A stretch of DNA of 55,722 nt from Acidobacteriota bacterium (GCA_022340665.1 JAJDNM010000125.1:92829-148550), one strand, 5' to 3'; shown: positions 9,101 to 17,374, counted from the first letter of the stretch. A program made the numbers and translations. The notes: generated by a model from the letters alone, not told the origin.

Positions 9101-10867
9101 CCTTTGCCGGTCGCAGTCGATCCCGAAACGGGCATGGAGTACCGCTGGCAGGACGTAGTCGAGTTCGACGACGAAATCGACCGGGAAACCAGACGTCACC
9201 TCCTCGACGTCCTCCGGCGAACCCCGATCATCCAGGAGGCCTCTTTCCTCCTGACAGACTCTCCGAGGGTCATCCATCTGGACGACATAGTCCCGGGCGG
9301 GGTTTGGATTCGTTTGCTCGGCGAATCCCACGGCAAGTCGGTATTTCGTGTAGCTATCAGAACCCGGGCGCGCGAGCAGCTCGATCTCGCACTCAACCTG
9401 AACCGCGATCTTTCACACGATGACGCCGCGGAGGAGATCAACTGGCTGATCATCTGCAGCGACGTTCGTGGCCGCGGCCCGCTGGTCGAGGTGTTCGGCG
9501 GCGCCTGGCCCGAAGACGATTTGTGGACCGAGGAGTTCATCCCTGGTGAAACCCTCGACCACGCCCTCGACCGCCTCTGTCGGAAACACGCCGAGAACAC
9601 CGAGCGCGTCGAGGTGTGGTGGCCGTTCGCGGCATGGGCCGCCCTCAGCGCCTACGTCGACTTCTGGGACCGCACCGGTCGGCGACTCGTGGTCGCCGAT
9701 CCGTCACCCGCAAATGTGATCGTGCCCCTCCATGATTACCTGTCCGGAGCTCGCCTGGTCTCGATATCATCCAGGGCGCCCTTCGACTCCCTGGCGACGA
9801 TGCTACGGAGCTTTTACCGTTTTTTCATTGCCCCCGTTGAGGAGAACCACCCGGAGTTGTCGGGCCTGGCCAGTTGGGACGTCCTTTTCTCGGCGGTGCT
9901 CGAAATTACCGGCGAACACGAGGGAGCAGCACTTCTTCGGGTTTTGCTCGAAACAGCGTCAACAACTGAGCGTGACATGGCCGACCGTCTCGAAAAATTT
10001 CTCGATTCGGTTGCACGCCGGGGTTTTCTACCGAGGCAACTCTTCTTCGCGGCGAAGCGTTACCGCCGTTGGGAACGACTCAATCCGGACGCCACCCCAC
10101 GTGCTCGCGCTCATACGCTGCACGAGATCTACATGACATACGGCCTCGCGGCGCTGGCAGCCGACCATCCCGGGTCGCGCGCCCGTTACTTTCGCGAGAC
10201 CGTGTTCCGGATTGCCACGGACGCCCTGTCCGAAGGTCTCGACGATCTGATCAGCCAGCTTCGCGACGGCACACTGCATCGTGACGACGTCAGCGCCGCA
10301 GTTGCGGACATGCGGGCCCACCTCTCCCTCTCGCCGGACGAGGACTACTTTTTGGCAAGGCTGTCCTTTCCATACCTCAAGCCGGACGACACCGCGAGCT
10401 TTGTCGCGGCCGCCGCTCGAGGCACCCAACAGAGTGAAATGGTCGTTACCCGAGAGGATTCGGAAGGCCACACATTCCATATCCGCCACGCGTTGAGCGC
10501 AAAGGAGGTAGGACGCCTCTACCGACTTTTCAACGCAGCCAAGCTCCAGGTCCAATTCCGACCCGAGCATCGCTTTCTGATCGCGATCGGCGATCGCGGC
10601 AATCTCCTCGGCGGGCTCTTTTACGAGGAGCAGCCGGAAGAACATACGGCCCATTTGGACAAGGTCGTGGTCGGTGACGGCCACAGGGGGGGCGGCATCG
10701 CGCGTGCACTCATCGAGGAACTCGGCAATCGTCTCCGCACCGCCGGTTACCGTTCGTTGACGACCGGGTTTTTCCGGCCACAGTTCTTCTATCGCCTCGG
10801 CTTCAAGGTCGAGCCGCGGTACGCTGGACTCATGCAATCGCTGGCCGTGGAGGATGAGGAGATCTGA
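6107..10867 (+). CDS. Giant acyl-CoA synthetase / middle region / GNAT acetyltransferase fusion (1,586 aa)
   Basis: The first part (about 135-690) is an AMP-forming acyl-CoA synthetase of the long-chain type. It has the P-loop YTSGTTGVPKG (309-319), GFGMTEATGG, GWFATGDL and IVDRKKEIYKNINGQ. Its C-terminal lysine motif reads ELTPKGTFRRK (about 650-660), with Thr where the catalytic Lys is expected. Residues 1-130 and 690-1000 are helical and unfamiliar, with HEAT-like stretches. Around 1140-1210, EEFIPGETLD and VVADPSPANVIV resemble an aminoglycoside-phosphotransferase-type kinase lobe that has lost its catalytic Asp context. Residues about 1450-1575 are a GNAT domain with the acetyl-CoA loop RGGGIA near 1527 and a PQFFYRLGF ending. 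The stop overlaps the following membrane-protein gene. Substrate and purpose are unknown; coupling of acyl activation with acyl transfer or self-regulation is inference. Confidence 0.9.
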   Translation: MGSETTRKSNQSLDAILEMPPEQAASRLADAIQNPPARRASALEHDALVVDLLENRRTGDAILEFIPLKSLEVLSDRCLKRLDEDPGPAREVAWQLLDVFRRSVVLSRINQAGVVDNWAERILCLVEASHFTFGALFNQRASGYGERTLFRVPTSGGSRAISWRQVSGRVDLIARSLHALSDETGGKPIAILSNNSLEMALVDLACLTSGIVNVMVPATSTENDVGFILDHAGTGVVVVSDNEQLKKVLNSRIREVELGPIIALDPRVRAGKGVISLDQLLTRASEVSDEMLAERRSRSKIEDLATVMYTSGTTGVPKGICFTQRNIVYKRFARALALPEIGEQDRFLCYLPLFHTFGRFLELTGSIFWGATYCFASSPGVEDLARQMRELQTTVFISIPMKWMQLFDLVRQKVDIDGAPDHEVEDAFRRTVGAGLRWGLSAAGYLDPEIFRFYQRYGVELMSGFGMTEATGGITMTPPGRYKDDSLGPALPGVEIRVAEDGELLIRGPYVMTGYLDPPDGTKALDDEGWFATGDLMEQDGDGFIRIVDRKKEIYKNINGQTIAPQKIENLFRDFDSVGRIFLVGDHRAFNTALIYPNPDYEALDMRGMSREDLEQHFRSLVVSANSFLAPFERIIDFAVIDRDFDGDRGELTPKGTFRRKNIERSFADQIRLLYRRRTLTVGGAKVIVPNWLFQALGITTQELRIGDETLLLSSIGTSLTIREEGEDVVRIGSAYYRPTGSAVDLGHLLSTPMLWIGNDELVDFAPLDANHRYRRRRRSVSAEWLRRTGSHAVTDAERAAIPKIIGRKEVDLMDLHTAALLLAAEDDRDAVEAVKVLDHLLQVEDGEMADHALRILRRASDSESISVRRSAFQTLATAEVETHYRHTLSDFFDQGDDLLDGRTIEILVDHGLSAERVDAFIEEAERRCKSFGSDMDPALASLFDFLSAYGANHPTRYSRLRAFFTRAVMVADAPALREKAIQAKRHMARGFRDWLGSPLPVAVDPETGMEYRWQDVVEFDDEIDRETRRHLLDVLRRTPIIQEASFLLTDSPRVIHLDDIVPGGVWIRLLGESHGKSVFRVAIRTRAREQLDLALNLNRDLSHDDAAEEINWLIICSDVRGRGPLVEVFGGAWPEDDLWTEEFIPGETLDHALDRLCRKHAENTERVEVWWPFAAWAALSAYVDFWDRTGRRLVVADPSPANVIVPLHDYLSGARLVSISSRAPFDSLATMLRSFYRFFIAPVEENHPELSGLASWDVLFSAVLEITGEHEGAALLRVLLETASTTERDMADRLEKFLDSVARRGFLPRQLFFAAKRYRRWERLNPDATPRARAHTLHEIYMTYGLAALAADHPGSRARYFRETVFRIATDALSEGLDDLISQLRDGTLHRDDVSAAVADMRAHLSLSPDEDYFLARLSFPYLKPDDTASFVAAAARGTQQSEMVVTREDSEGHTFHIRHALSAKEVGRLYRLFNAAKLQVQFRPEHRFLIAIGDRGNLLGGLFYEEQPEEHTAHLDKVVVGDGHRGGGIARALIEELGNRLRTAGYRSLTTGFFRPQFFYRLGFKVEPRYAGLMQSLAVEDEEI

Positions 10868-11727
10868 TGGCTGGTGGAATCCGCAAGCAATCCGAGGTCG
10901 TCTTCGATCGCCTCGAACAGAGTTGGGAAAAGCTAGCGACCCAGAAGAGGGTCGCTTCCACGCTGGTGATCGTCTTTCTCGTCGGTCTCGCGCTGGTCGA
11001 GGCACGACGTCTACCATGGCTATCGCCCGAACTCGCCGAGCGCCTCCCCTCCAATCATTTCGAGGCGATATTGCTGCCTTTCACACTGCTCCTGCTGGCC
11101 GAGGTCATATCCCTGGTTTTTGCCATAGCGCAATCGGTCGCTACAGCGGTCGGCAAGCAGCTCGAGATCATGTCCCTGATCCTCATCCGGCAGTCCTTCA
11201 AGGAGCTCACCCTCTTCCCCGAGCCGATAGTCTGGAGCACGACTTCCGGAGAGATCACCAAGCAGGTGCTGTACATCATCTCCGACGCCACTGGTGCCCT
11301 GCTGATCTTCGGCCTGTTAGCGGTTTATTTCCGCCTTCAGATCCACCAACCGATTTCGAGCGATCCGGACGAACAATCCAGCTTCGTCGGTGCCAAGAAG
11401 TTCATTGCATTGGTCCTGCTGGTCAGCCTGATCGTGATCGCGATCAACGTCGCATGGGCGTGGATTTCCACCGGCGAGGAACAGTCGTTCTTCGAGGTCT
11501 TTTATACCCTGCTGATTTTCGCCGACGTGCTCATCGTGTTGATCTCACTCCGCTACAGCGTGGCCTATCCAGTCGTGTTTCGATACTTCGGTTTCGCGGT
11601 GGCAACCGTGCTGATCCGCCTGGCACTGACCGCCCCCCGTGTAATCGATGCCGCTCTCGGCGTCACGGCAACCCTGTTCGCGATCGCACTGACCTGGGTC
11701 TACAACCGCACCAGCGGCGTGGAATAA
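10867..11727 (+). CDS. Polytopic membrane protein of unknown function
   Basis: The 286-residue protein has about six hydrophobic segments: ASTLVIVFLVGLAL, ILLPFTLLLLAEVISLVFAI, ATGALLIFGLLAVYF, FIALVLLVSLIVIAINVAW, VFYTLLIFADVLIVLISL and AVATVLIRLAL plus a final helix. Between the second and third lies an amphipathic stretch (LEIMSLILIRQSFKELTLF) like a linker near the membrane face. I recognise no family or catalytic motif. The ATG overlaps the stop of the synthetase/GNAT gene by one base, so the two are almost certainly co-translated, and the protein could anchor or serve the fusion. That role is inference only. Confidence 0.8.
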   Translation: MAGGIRKQSEVVFDRLEQSWEKLATQKRVASTLVIVFLVGLALVEARRLPWLSPELAERLPSNHFEAILLPFTLLLLAEVISLVFAIAQSVATAVGKQLEIMSLILIRQSFKELTLFPEPIVWSTTSGEITKQVLYIISDATGALLIFGLLAVYFRLQIHQPISSDPDEQSSFVGAKKFIALVLLVSLIVIAINVAWAWISTGEEQSFFEVFYTLLIFADVLIVLISLRYSVAYPVVFRYFGFAVATVLIRLALTAPRVIDAALGVTATLFAIALTWVYNRTSGVE

Positions 11728-11869
11728 CCGTGCCGCTTCGTCACGTTGGGGTCTGCAACGATGGAACTTGTCGCATCAATATCTATATGGTAGGTTATGC
11801 GCAATTCGCGATGTAGTTCGTTAAGATGCGCAGCCCCAATCGCGACCGACACGCAAGGAGGAGCATGAA

Positions 11870-12253
11870 ATGGTTTTGAGCGGACGCAAGATCTTGGTAG
11901 CTGAGGACGATCCCGACCAGATTGAATTCATCAAGACGGTGCTCGAAGACAAAGGCGCGGAAGTGATCACAGCTCAAAACGGCACAGACGCATTGGCAAT
12001 GGCGCGGTCGGAAACCCCACACGCTATGACGCTCGACATCAGCATGCCGGGCATGGATGTCATGGAGCTCTTGACCGAGCTCAAGGGTGACCAGAGCCTC
12101 GAAGAAGTCAAAATCTGCATCATCAGCGGTCGGCCCGAGCTTCGTCTCATCCTTCAGGATCGGCACCTGAATGCCAACGCCTATCTCGACAAGCCGTTCA
12201 CCGAAGAGCAGCTCGTGAAAAGCATCAAAGGTCTCCTCAACGGAAACGCGTGA
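11870..12253 (+). CDS. Stand-alone response-regulator receiver domain
   Basis: The 127-residue protein is a single CheY-like receiver with no output domain. The acidic pair is Asp13/Asp14 (AEDDPDQ), the phospho-acceptor is Asp56 in TLDISMP, and the conserved Lys is 108 in LDKPF. The usual Thr/Ser before the last strand is Ser86 in IISGRPE. The start ATG at 11870 follows a strong AAGGAGGAG site; the ATG a few bases earlier hits a stop at once. A strong terminator follows 21 nt after the stop, so the gene is probably monocistronic. No histidine kinase lies nearby, so its partner is elsewhere. Confidence 0.93.
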   Translation: MVLSGRKILVAEDDPDQIEFIKTVLEDKGAEVITAQNGTDALAMARSETPHAMTLDISMPGMDVMELLTELKGDQSLEEVKICIISGRPELRLILQDRHLNANAYLDKPFTEEQLVKSIKGLLNGNA

Positions 12254-12274
12254 CGTCACATCTTGCTACAACGA

Positions 12275-12302
12275 GGCCCCCTCTTGCGAGGGGGCCTTTT
12301 TT
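12275..12302 (+). terminator. Rho-independent terminator of the receiver gene
   Basis: A perfect 9-bp GC-rich stem (GGCCCCCTC with GAGGGGGCC) around a TTGC loop is followed by six T. It lies 21 nt after the receiver stop codon and just before the 3' end of the oppositely oriented cytochrome gene. Confidence 0.95.
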
Positions 12303-12320
12303 GAGTCGATTGATCGATTC

Positions 12321-15300
12321 CTATCGATAGGCAAACCACATCGCGTAAACGATCAGAGCGATGAGCGTGAGGCCTGTGCCGAGCGCGATGAAGCCGAAAG
12401 TCTTGAACGCCTTTTCGAGCCGTTTCGGATACGGATCCAGCAATTTCGCTTCGATTTCCGCGATGCTGCCGCTCTCCATCAGGTCCTCATACTCGCCCGG
12501 TTTGTCGTGGCGCAACTCCTCGACCGGTACCCGACCGGTGAAGATGACGGGATCCATCGGGAACTTGTCCGGTCGGAAGTGAGTGTTGAAAAAATGAATC
12601 GTGAAGATGAACGCGACTGCCAGCAATGCTTCGTCAGAATGAATGATTGTTGCAACGTTGACCGACCATCCAGGCAGGAATCGGGTGAAGAACTCGGGAA
12701 ACCACAACACCAAGCCCGTCGAGCCGATGACGAAGACGCCCCAGAAGACCGCAAAGTAGTCGAACTTCTCCCAGTAGGTGAAGCGGCCGTAATGGGGCCT
12801 CGGCCCCCGGCCGAAGAACCACTTGATCGACTCCCAGACCTGACGAATGTCGGTCAGATTGAACATCAACGAATTTTCGTCGAAGATGTAGCCAAGCCAA
12901 CTCTTTCCTGACTCTCGTTTGCCCTTCCAAACTCGCCACAGATGGAACGCGAAGAGAGCCAGCAGCGTTACCGCGGCAAAACGGTGCAGGATCGCCATAG
13001 TAGCGAAGCCGCCCATTACTCTTGAAAGGAGGGTTGCCCATCCCATGTAGGAGAACTTGAGGGCCATGCCGGTCAATGCCAGGGTGAAGAACGACACCAG
13101 CATCACGAGGTGCATGATGCGATGCACGCTCGTGAACCGCTCGTACATCTTCTCTTCAGGCGCATGCTTGTGCTGCACCCACTTGTCCCTCGTCCGCAGC
13201 AGCCGCCACAGCCACGCCAGAGTATGGAGAATCGCGAAGGTCATGGTGCCGACCAGGAGAATCGTCATGAACCAGAAGGCATAGAAGAGGAACGGATACT
13301 TCTCCGGATCATGGTGGGTGGCATGGGTCAGGTAGCCGGCGAACTGCCGGTGGGCGCCCGGATGGCAGGTCGCGCAGGTACCCACCACGTTGTCGTGGCT
13401 CAATGTGGAATTGGGATTGTCCGGCGGCAGAATGTCGTGGGTGCCGTGACAGTCATAGCACTTTGCAGCGCCCTCGGAACCAAGCCGGGACACCTTGCCG
13501 TGGTATGTGTCGAAGAACGTGTCGGCCTCATCCTCATGACACCGTCCGCACTGCTCCATCATGGCCATGCGGAAGCCGGCCGCATCAGTGCGCGTGATCG
13601 TGTGCGAGGTGTGGCAGCTTTCACACGTCGGGAGCTCGCGTTCAGTGTCGCTGTTCCCCGGCCAGTGAATGCTGGTCTTGAACGTCTCTTCGATGCCGTG
13701 GTGACATTCGCCGCAAGTCGCGGCGACGTTCTCGGAGTTGACCGACGACGCCGGATCGGAGGCGGGCAGCTCGAGGTGGGCGGTGTGGCAATCCGTACAG
13801 GACGCCGAAACCACAAGCCCGCTCTCCAGCAGGCCCTTTCCATGGATGCTCATCACGTAGCTTCCGACAATATCCGGGATCTCGGACTCGATTCGCCTGG
13901 CCGCGACCTCACCTTGGCGGTGGCACTTGGCGCACAAATCCGGGACGTTTCTCGGATAGGTCGGAGAGGAGGGCAACGCGTCGTCCTCGGTCGCATGCTT
14001 GTCGTGACAGTCGAGGCAGACCGGAGCATCGGAATCGCCTTCGGCAGCCAGCTTGCCGTGAATCGACACTGTGTAGTTCCGAACGACTTCGGCGTGGCAG
14101 GTGCTGCAGTCAACCGGGGAGACAATCGTGTCGCACGCTCGTTCATGTGACGGGGTGACCTGGGTGTGACACTGTGCGCAGGCGACGCCCGCGTGGGAGC
14201 TGATGTTGTAAGCGGTTTCATCGACGAAGAGCGAAACAGCCCCGCCCGCCGTCTGCATCGACAGATCAGGATCGGCGTGGCACTGCAGACAGTTCCGGTT
14301 GGCCGCACCGAGCGCGGTCAAGGGTTCCCGGCGGATCTTGTGCGGCTGGTGGCACTCGACGCATGAGGGCACCTGGTTCGGCTTCTCCTCCCACAGTTTC
14401 CCCTCGACCACCTTGACGTGTACCTCCTCGATGCGGCGGTGACATTGCATGCAGGTCGTTGCGACGTTGGATCTGTGAATGCTCGAACGGGGATCGTTGT
14501 GGTCGAGGATGTCATGCGATGTGTGACAGGAGGTGCAGACCGCTGTGACCGTCAAACCCTTCTTGAAGAGACCCTCGCCGTGAATACTGAGGGAGTAGTT
14601 TTCGAGGATTCTGTCCTGGGGAATGTCATGTGTCAGGGAGACCTCGGTCCCCTCGTGGTGGCACCGTCCGCACAGCAGTGGAATATTCTGGCTTGAAGTC
14701 GGCGACGTCACATCCGTGTGCGGCAATATCGCATGATGTTCGTGGCAGGTCACACAGCTCGGCGCCAGAGCGTCTCCCCTGGCCGCCGCTCTCCCGTGCA
14801 GGCTGCGTCCGTGCTCGGTGGCCTGACGCGCATGGCACGTACCGCAGATTGCGACCTCTTCGTGTTCACCCCGCGGCGCGTGCATCCGGTGGCCTTTGTG
14901 GCAGGAGACGCAACCCGCAACCGGCCCGTCGCCGCTGGTGCGGCCGTGCGGACTTTTCGCGACGTCCCGCAGCGCTCGAGCGTGGCATCGTCCGCACAGC
15001 TCGCTCGAACGCGCGTCGCTGACCGGTGAAGCCTCATCGTCCGCGCTCAATACGTCGTGGGTTCCGTGACAGTTGATGCACCCGGCCGCCGGCGAAAGAG
15101 GATCCTTCGCCCACGCGGCGTGGGGACCGCTCGTAAACTCCTCCGCCACGTCATCGTGGCACAAGGAACAGTCGGCCGGCTCGAGCTCTTCTTCGTGCGG
15201 GAGTTCTGCGCCGTCCAGATCACCGTGGCAGTCGGTACACCCGAAGTCGGCATGCACCGATGCAGCGAAAGCCTCGGGATCCACAAAGACCGAAAACTCA

Positions 15301-15464
15301 TAATCCCCCTTCTGCCCAACCAGCTCGGGGTCTTCGTGGCACATCAGACAGTCTTCGTTTTCCTGTCCATATGCGGTTCCGGCGAAACACGTCAGCATGA
15401 GAGCTGCACCGGCGATCGCGAGCCGGATCATTTGCCGCATATGCCTCTTGGGGACCATCTGCAT
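12321..15464 (-). CDS. 23-haem cytochrome c fused to a b-type membrane cytochrome domain
   Basis: The 1,047-residue protein begins with a signal peptide (residues 1-33, ending GTAYGQ). I count 23 CXXCH haem c motifs spread over residues about 39-697, many in a repeated pattern of CxxCH, then SxHG, then CxxCHTxH, suggesting duplicated modules. The last 330 residues hold six transmembrane segments with paired histidines (FTSVHRIMHLVML, AILHRFAAV, FAFHLWRVW, IIHSDEALL, FTIHFFNTHF) typical of the di-haem cytochrome b561/FdnI type that exchanges electrons with quinones. The likely role is electron transfer between the membrane quinone pool and periplasmic or extracellular partners. GGGAGG eight bases upstream supports the start. 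It is divergent from the NapC-like cytochrome gene. Direction of electron flow and terminal partner are unknown. Confidence 0.95.
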   Translation of the reverse strand: MQMVPKRHMRQMIRLAIAGAALMLTCFAGTAYGQENEDCLMCHEDPELVGQKGDYEFSVFVDPEAFAASVHADFGCTDCHGDLDGAELPHEEELEPADCSLCHDDVAEEFTSGPHAAWAKDPLSPAAGCINCHGTHDVLSADDEASPVSDARSSELCGRCHARALRDVAKSPHGRTSGDGPVAGCVSCHKGHRMHAPRGEHEEVAICGTCHARQATEHGRSLHGRAAARGDALAPSCVTCHEHHAILPHTDVTSPTSSQNIPLLCGRCHHEGTEVSLTHDIPQDRILENYSLSIHGEGLFKKGLTVTAVCTSCHTSHDILDHNDPRSSIHRSNVATTCMQCHRRIEEVHVKVVEGKLWEEKPNQVPSCVECHQPHKIRREPLTALGAANRNCLQCHADPDLSMQTAGGAVSLFVDETAYNISSHAGVACAQCHTQVTPSHERACDTIVSPVDCSTCHAEVVRNYTVSIHGKLAAEGDSDAPVCLDCHDKHATEDDALPSSPTYPRNVPDLCAKCHRQGEVAARRIESEIPDIVGSYVMSIHGKGLLESGLVVSASCTDCHTAHLELPASDPASSVNSENVAATCGECHHGIEETFKTSIHWPGNSDTERELPTCESCHTSHTITRTDAAGFRMAMMEQCGRCHEDEADTFFDTYHGKVSRLGSEGAAKCYDCHGTHDILPPDNPNSTLSHDNVVGTCATCHPGAHRQFAGYLTHATHHDPEKYPFLFYAFWFMTILLVGTMTFAILHTLAWLWRLLRTRDKWVQHKHAPEEKMYERFTSVHRIMHLVMLVSFFTLALTGMALKFSYMGWATLLSRVMGGFATMAILHRFAAVTLLALFAFHLWRVWKGKRESGKSWLGYIFDENSLMFNLTDIRQVWESIKWFFGRGPRPHYGRFTYWEKFDYFAVFWGVFVIGSTGLVLWFPEFFTRFLPGWSVNVATIIHSDEALLAVAFIFTIHFFNTHFRPDKFPMDPVIFTGRVPVEELRHDKPGEYEDLMESGSIAEIEAKLLDPYPKRLEKAFKTFGFIALGTGLTLIALIVYAMWFAYR

Positions 15465-15545
15465 TCGAGCCTCCCAGGTCGGGCCGGGCGCCCGGTTCCA
15501 GGCAATTTATCGCTATGTAACGAAATATTCAAGTTCATCTACGAA

Positions 15546-15593
15546 GGTGGAATTGAGACTGAATCCTGGGATTCAAATGAGTATAATTCCACC
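15546..15593. promoter_or_regulatory. Nested inverted repeats between divergent cytochrome genes
   Basis: Outer arms GGTGGAATT (15546-15554) and AATTCCACC (15585-15593) are exact reverse complements. Inside lies a second exact pair, GAATCC (15561-15566) and GGATTC (15569-15574). The site sits in the 276-bp AT-richer gap between the two divergent cytochrome genes and includes a TATAAT at 15582-15587. It looks like an operator or a divergent control point; no regulator is identified in the window. Confidence 0.45.
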
Positions 15594-15648
15594 CGATTCT
15601 CGCATCTCATTTGAGTTTCAGGAGGGTCTCAGAATCTTATATGAAAAG

Positions 15649-15677
15649 TTGTTCAAGTGAATCTGAATTGATATTAT
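15649..15677 (+). promoter_or_regulatory. Candidate sigma-70-type promoter of the NapC-like cytochrome gene
   Basis: TTGTTC (15649-15654) and TATTAT (15672-15677) are separated by exactly 17 bp and lie 63 nt before the start codon. The match to consensus is fair; this is a sequence-only prediction. Confidence 0.4.
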
Positions 15678-15740
15678 CTGTTCGCCCAGCGAGTGCAGCG
15701 ACTCGCCAGAAAGCGCAGAAGCACGACCTTCGGGAGGGAT

Positions 15741-17207
15741 ATGACCGCAATCACGGACGAACGCGAGAAGACCCTCGGCCGCCTATTCAACTACGCCAAC
15801 AACGCCATCACGATCGCCGGGGTTCTGCTGACCACCATCTCGGGACTCCTGATCATCGTCTTTCTGATCGCCCAGCTGTGGGGTGGGCTGGACAACCCGT
15901 ATATCGGGCTCTTCGCGTACGTCGTGCTGCCGGTCATTTTCGTTCTCGGCCTGATCGAAATCCCGATCGGCATGTGGCGGCGCCGAAGAAAACTCATAAA
16001 GGAAGGCGCCACCGAAGCCGAGCTCACGGCCTATCCGAAAATGGACTTCAACGATCAGCAGACGCGAAAAGTATGGACGATTTTCATTTTGCTGACCGTC
16101 GTGAACGCGGTAATACTCGGCGCCGCTTCGTTTTTCGCGGTCGAAGAGATGGAGACCGTCGAGTTCTGCGGCGAGACATGCCACACGGTGATGCAGCCGG
16201 AGTACACCGCCTACCAGGATTCTCCGCACTCTCGCGTCGCATGTGTCGATTGTCATATCGGCCCCGGGGCCTCGTGGTTCGTCAAATCGAAGTTGGATGG
16301 TCTCCGGCAGGTCTGGCACACGGCCCTCAACACGTACCCGCGACCCATCACCTCCCCGATCCATACCCTGCGCCCGGCCCGTGAAACCTGCGAACAGTGT
16401 CACTGGCCCAACAAGCACCACGGTGACAAGCTCAGGATCTTCTCGCGTTACAAGACTGATGAGGCCAACACGCCCTCCTACACCGCGATGCTGCTCCGCA
16501 CCGGAGGCGGCAGTCTCGACATCGGCCGGGCGGATGGCATCCACTGGTGGCACATTTACTCCGACAACCGCATCCGCTACATCGCGGCGGACGAACGGCG
16601 TGAAGAGATCGCCTGGGTCGAGCTCACCACGCCGGACGGCGCGGTTCGCACCTACACCAGGGATGGCGACGAGCCTTCAATCGAAAAGATAGATGCGGAA
16701 TCTCGGATCATGGATTGCGTCGACTGTCATAACCGCCCTACACACACCTTCCACTCTCCCGCCAAGGGCATCGACTGGATCATCGATACCCATCCGGAGC
16801 TTCGTTCGCTGCCGTACTTCAAAAAGCAGGCGGTGAAGGCCATCAGCGGCGAGTACGAAAGCCACGCAGCAGGGATTGCTGCGGTTCGCGACGCGCTGAC
16901 CTCGTATTACAGCTCGGAGTATCCCGAGATCGCGTCCGCTCAGTCAGTCCTCGTTTCGAGAGGCGCCGATCTGGCCGCACTGGTCTACGGCAAAACGACC
17001 TTTCCGGAAATGGGCACGAATTGGAAGACCCATCCGAATCACATCGGCCACGATGATTTCCCGGGCTGCATGCGATGCCATGATGACGAGATGTCGACTG
17101 CCGACGGCGAACACACAATTCCGATGGATTGCGAGACCTGTCACGTCTTCCTGCTCGAGGACAGCCCGGAGTCACCCGATTTCGCTTATGCTCTGGAGCA
17201 AAACTGA
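15741..17207 (+). CDS. NapC/NirT-like membrane-anchored multihaem cytochrome c
   Basis: The 488-residue protein has three N-terminal hydrophobic segments (about residues 20-45, 54-78 and 110-135) followed by a periplasmic haem region. There are five CXXCH motifs (CVDCH, CEQCH, CVDCH, CMRCH, CETCH) and one CX3CH (CGETCH, 143-148), six probable haem sites. The first block, CGETCHTVMQPEYTAYQDSPH, and CVDCHIGPGASWFVKSK resemble the NapC/NirT quinol-oxidising family, though the protein is longer and has extra membrane spans. The likely job is quinol oxidation and electron delivery in the periplasm. The ATG at 15741 follows GGGAGGGAT and is preferred to an earlier in-frame ATG. It is divergent from the 23-haem gene, and the two probably serve one pathway. 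Confidence 0.92.
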   Translation: MTAITDEREKTLGRLFNYANNAITIAGVLLTTISGLLIIVFLIAQLWGGLDNPYIGLFAYVVLPVIFVLGLIEIPIGMWRRRRKLIKEGATEAELTAYPKMDFNDQQTRKVWTIFILLTVVNAVILGAASFFAVEEMETVEFCGETCHTVMQPEYTAYQDSPHSRVACVDCHIGPGASWFVKSKLDGLRQVWHTALNTYPRPITSPIHTLRPARETCEQCHWPNKHHGDKLRIFSRYKTDEANTPSYTAMLLRTGGGSLDIGRADGIHWWHIYSDNRIRYIAADERREEIAWVELTTPDGAVRTYTRDGDEPSIEKIDAESRIMDCVDCHNRPTHTFHSPAKGIDWIIDTHPELRSLPYFKKQAVKAISGEYESHAAGIAAVRDALTSYYSSEYPEIASAQSVLVSRGADLAALVYGKTTFPEMGTNWKTHPNHIGHDDFPGCMRCHDDEMSTADGEHTIPMDCETCHVFLLEDSPESPDFAYALEQN

Positions 17208-17374
17208 GCTTCGGGTCGCTATACGCTGGATCGTGGCATCTCACCTGAGCCTGTAACTGAAAGGACTCCAATGGCGTCGGACTGTCGGCATGGATTGTTG
17301 GGGTATCATCCGCGCGGGCGGCATGGTAGGCTTCGCTCTCCCGAGGAGAGTCCGCATTCTGGAGTCCGATCGAA

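Noticed and set aside
13110-14150. Plus-strand open frame of 346 codons
   Set aside because: It is antisense to the CXXCH-rich part of the 23-haem gene; the Val/Gly/Arg-rich sequence is the expected complement of repeated CxxCH codons.
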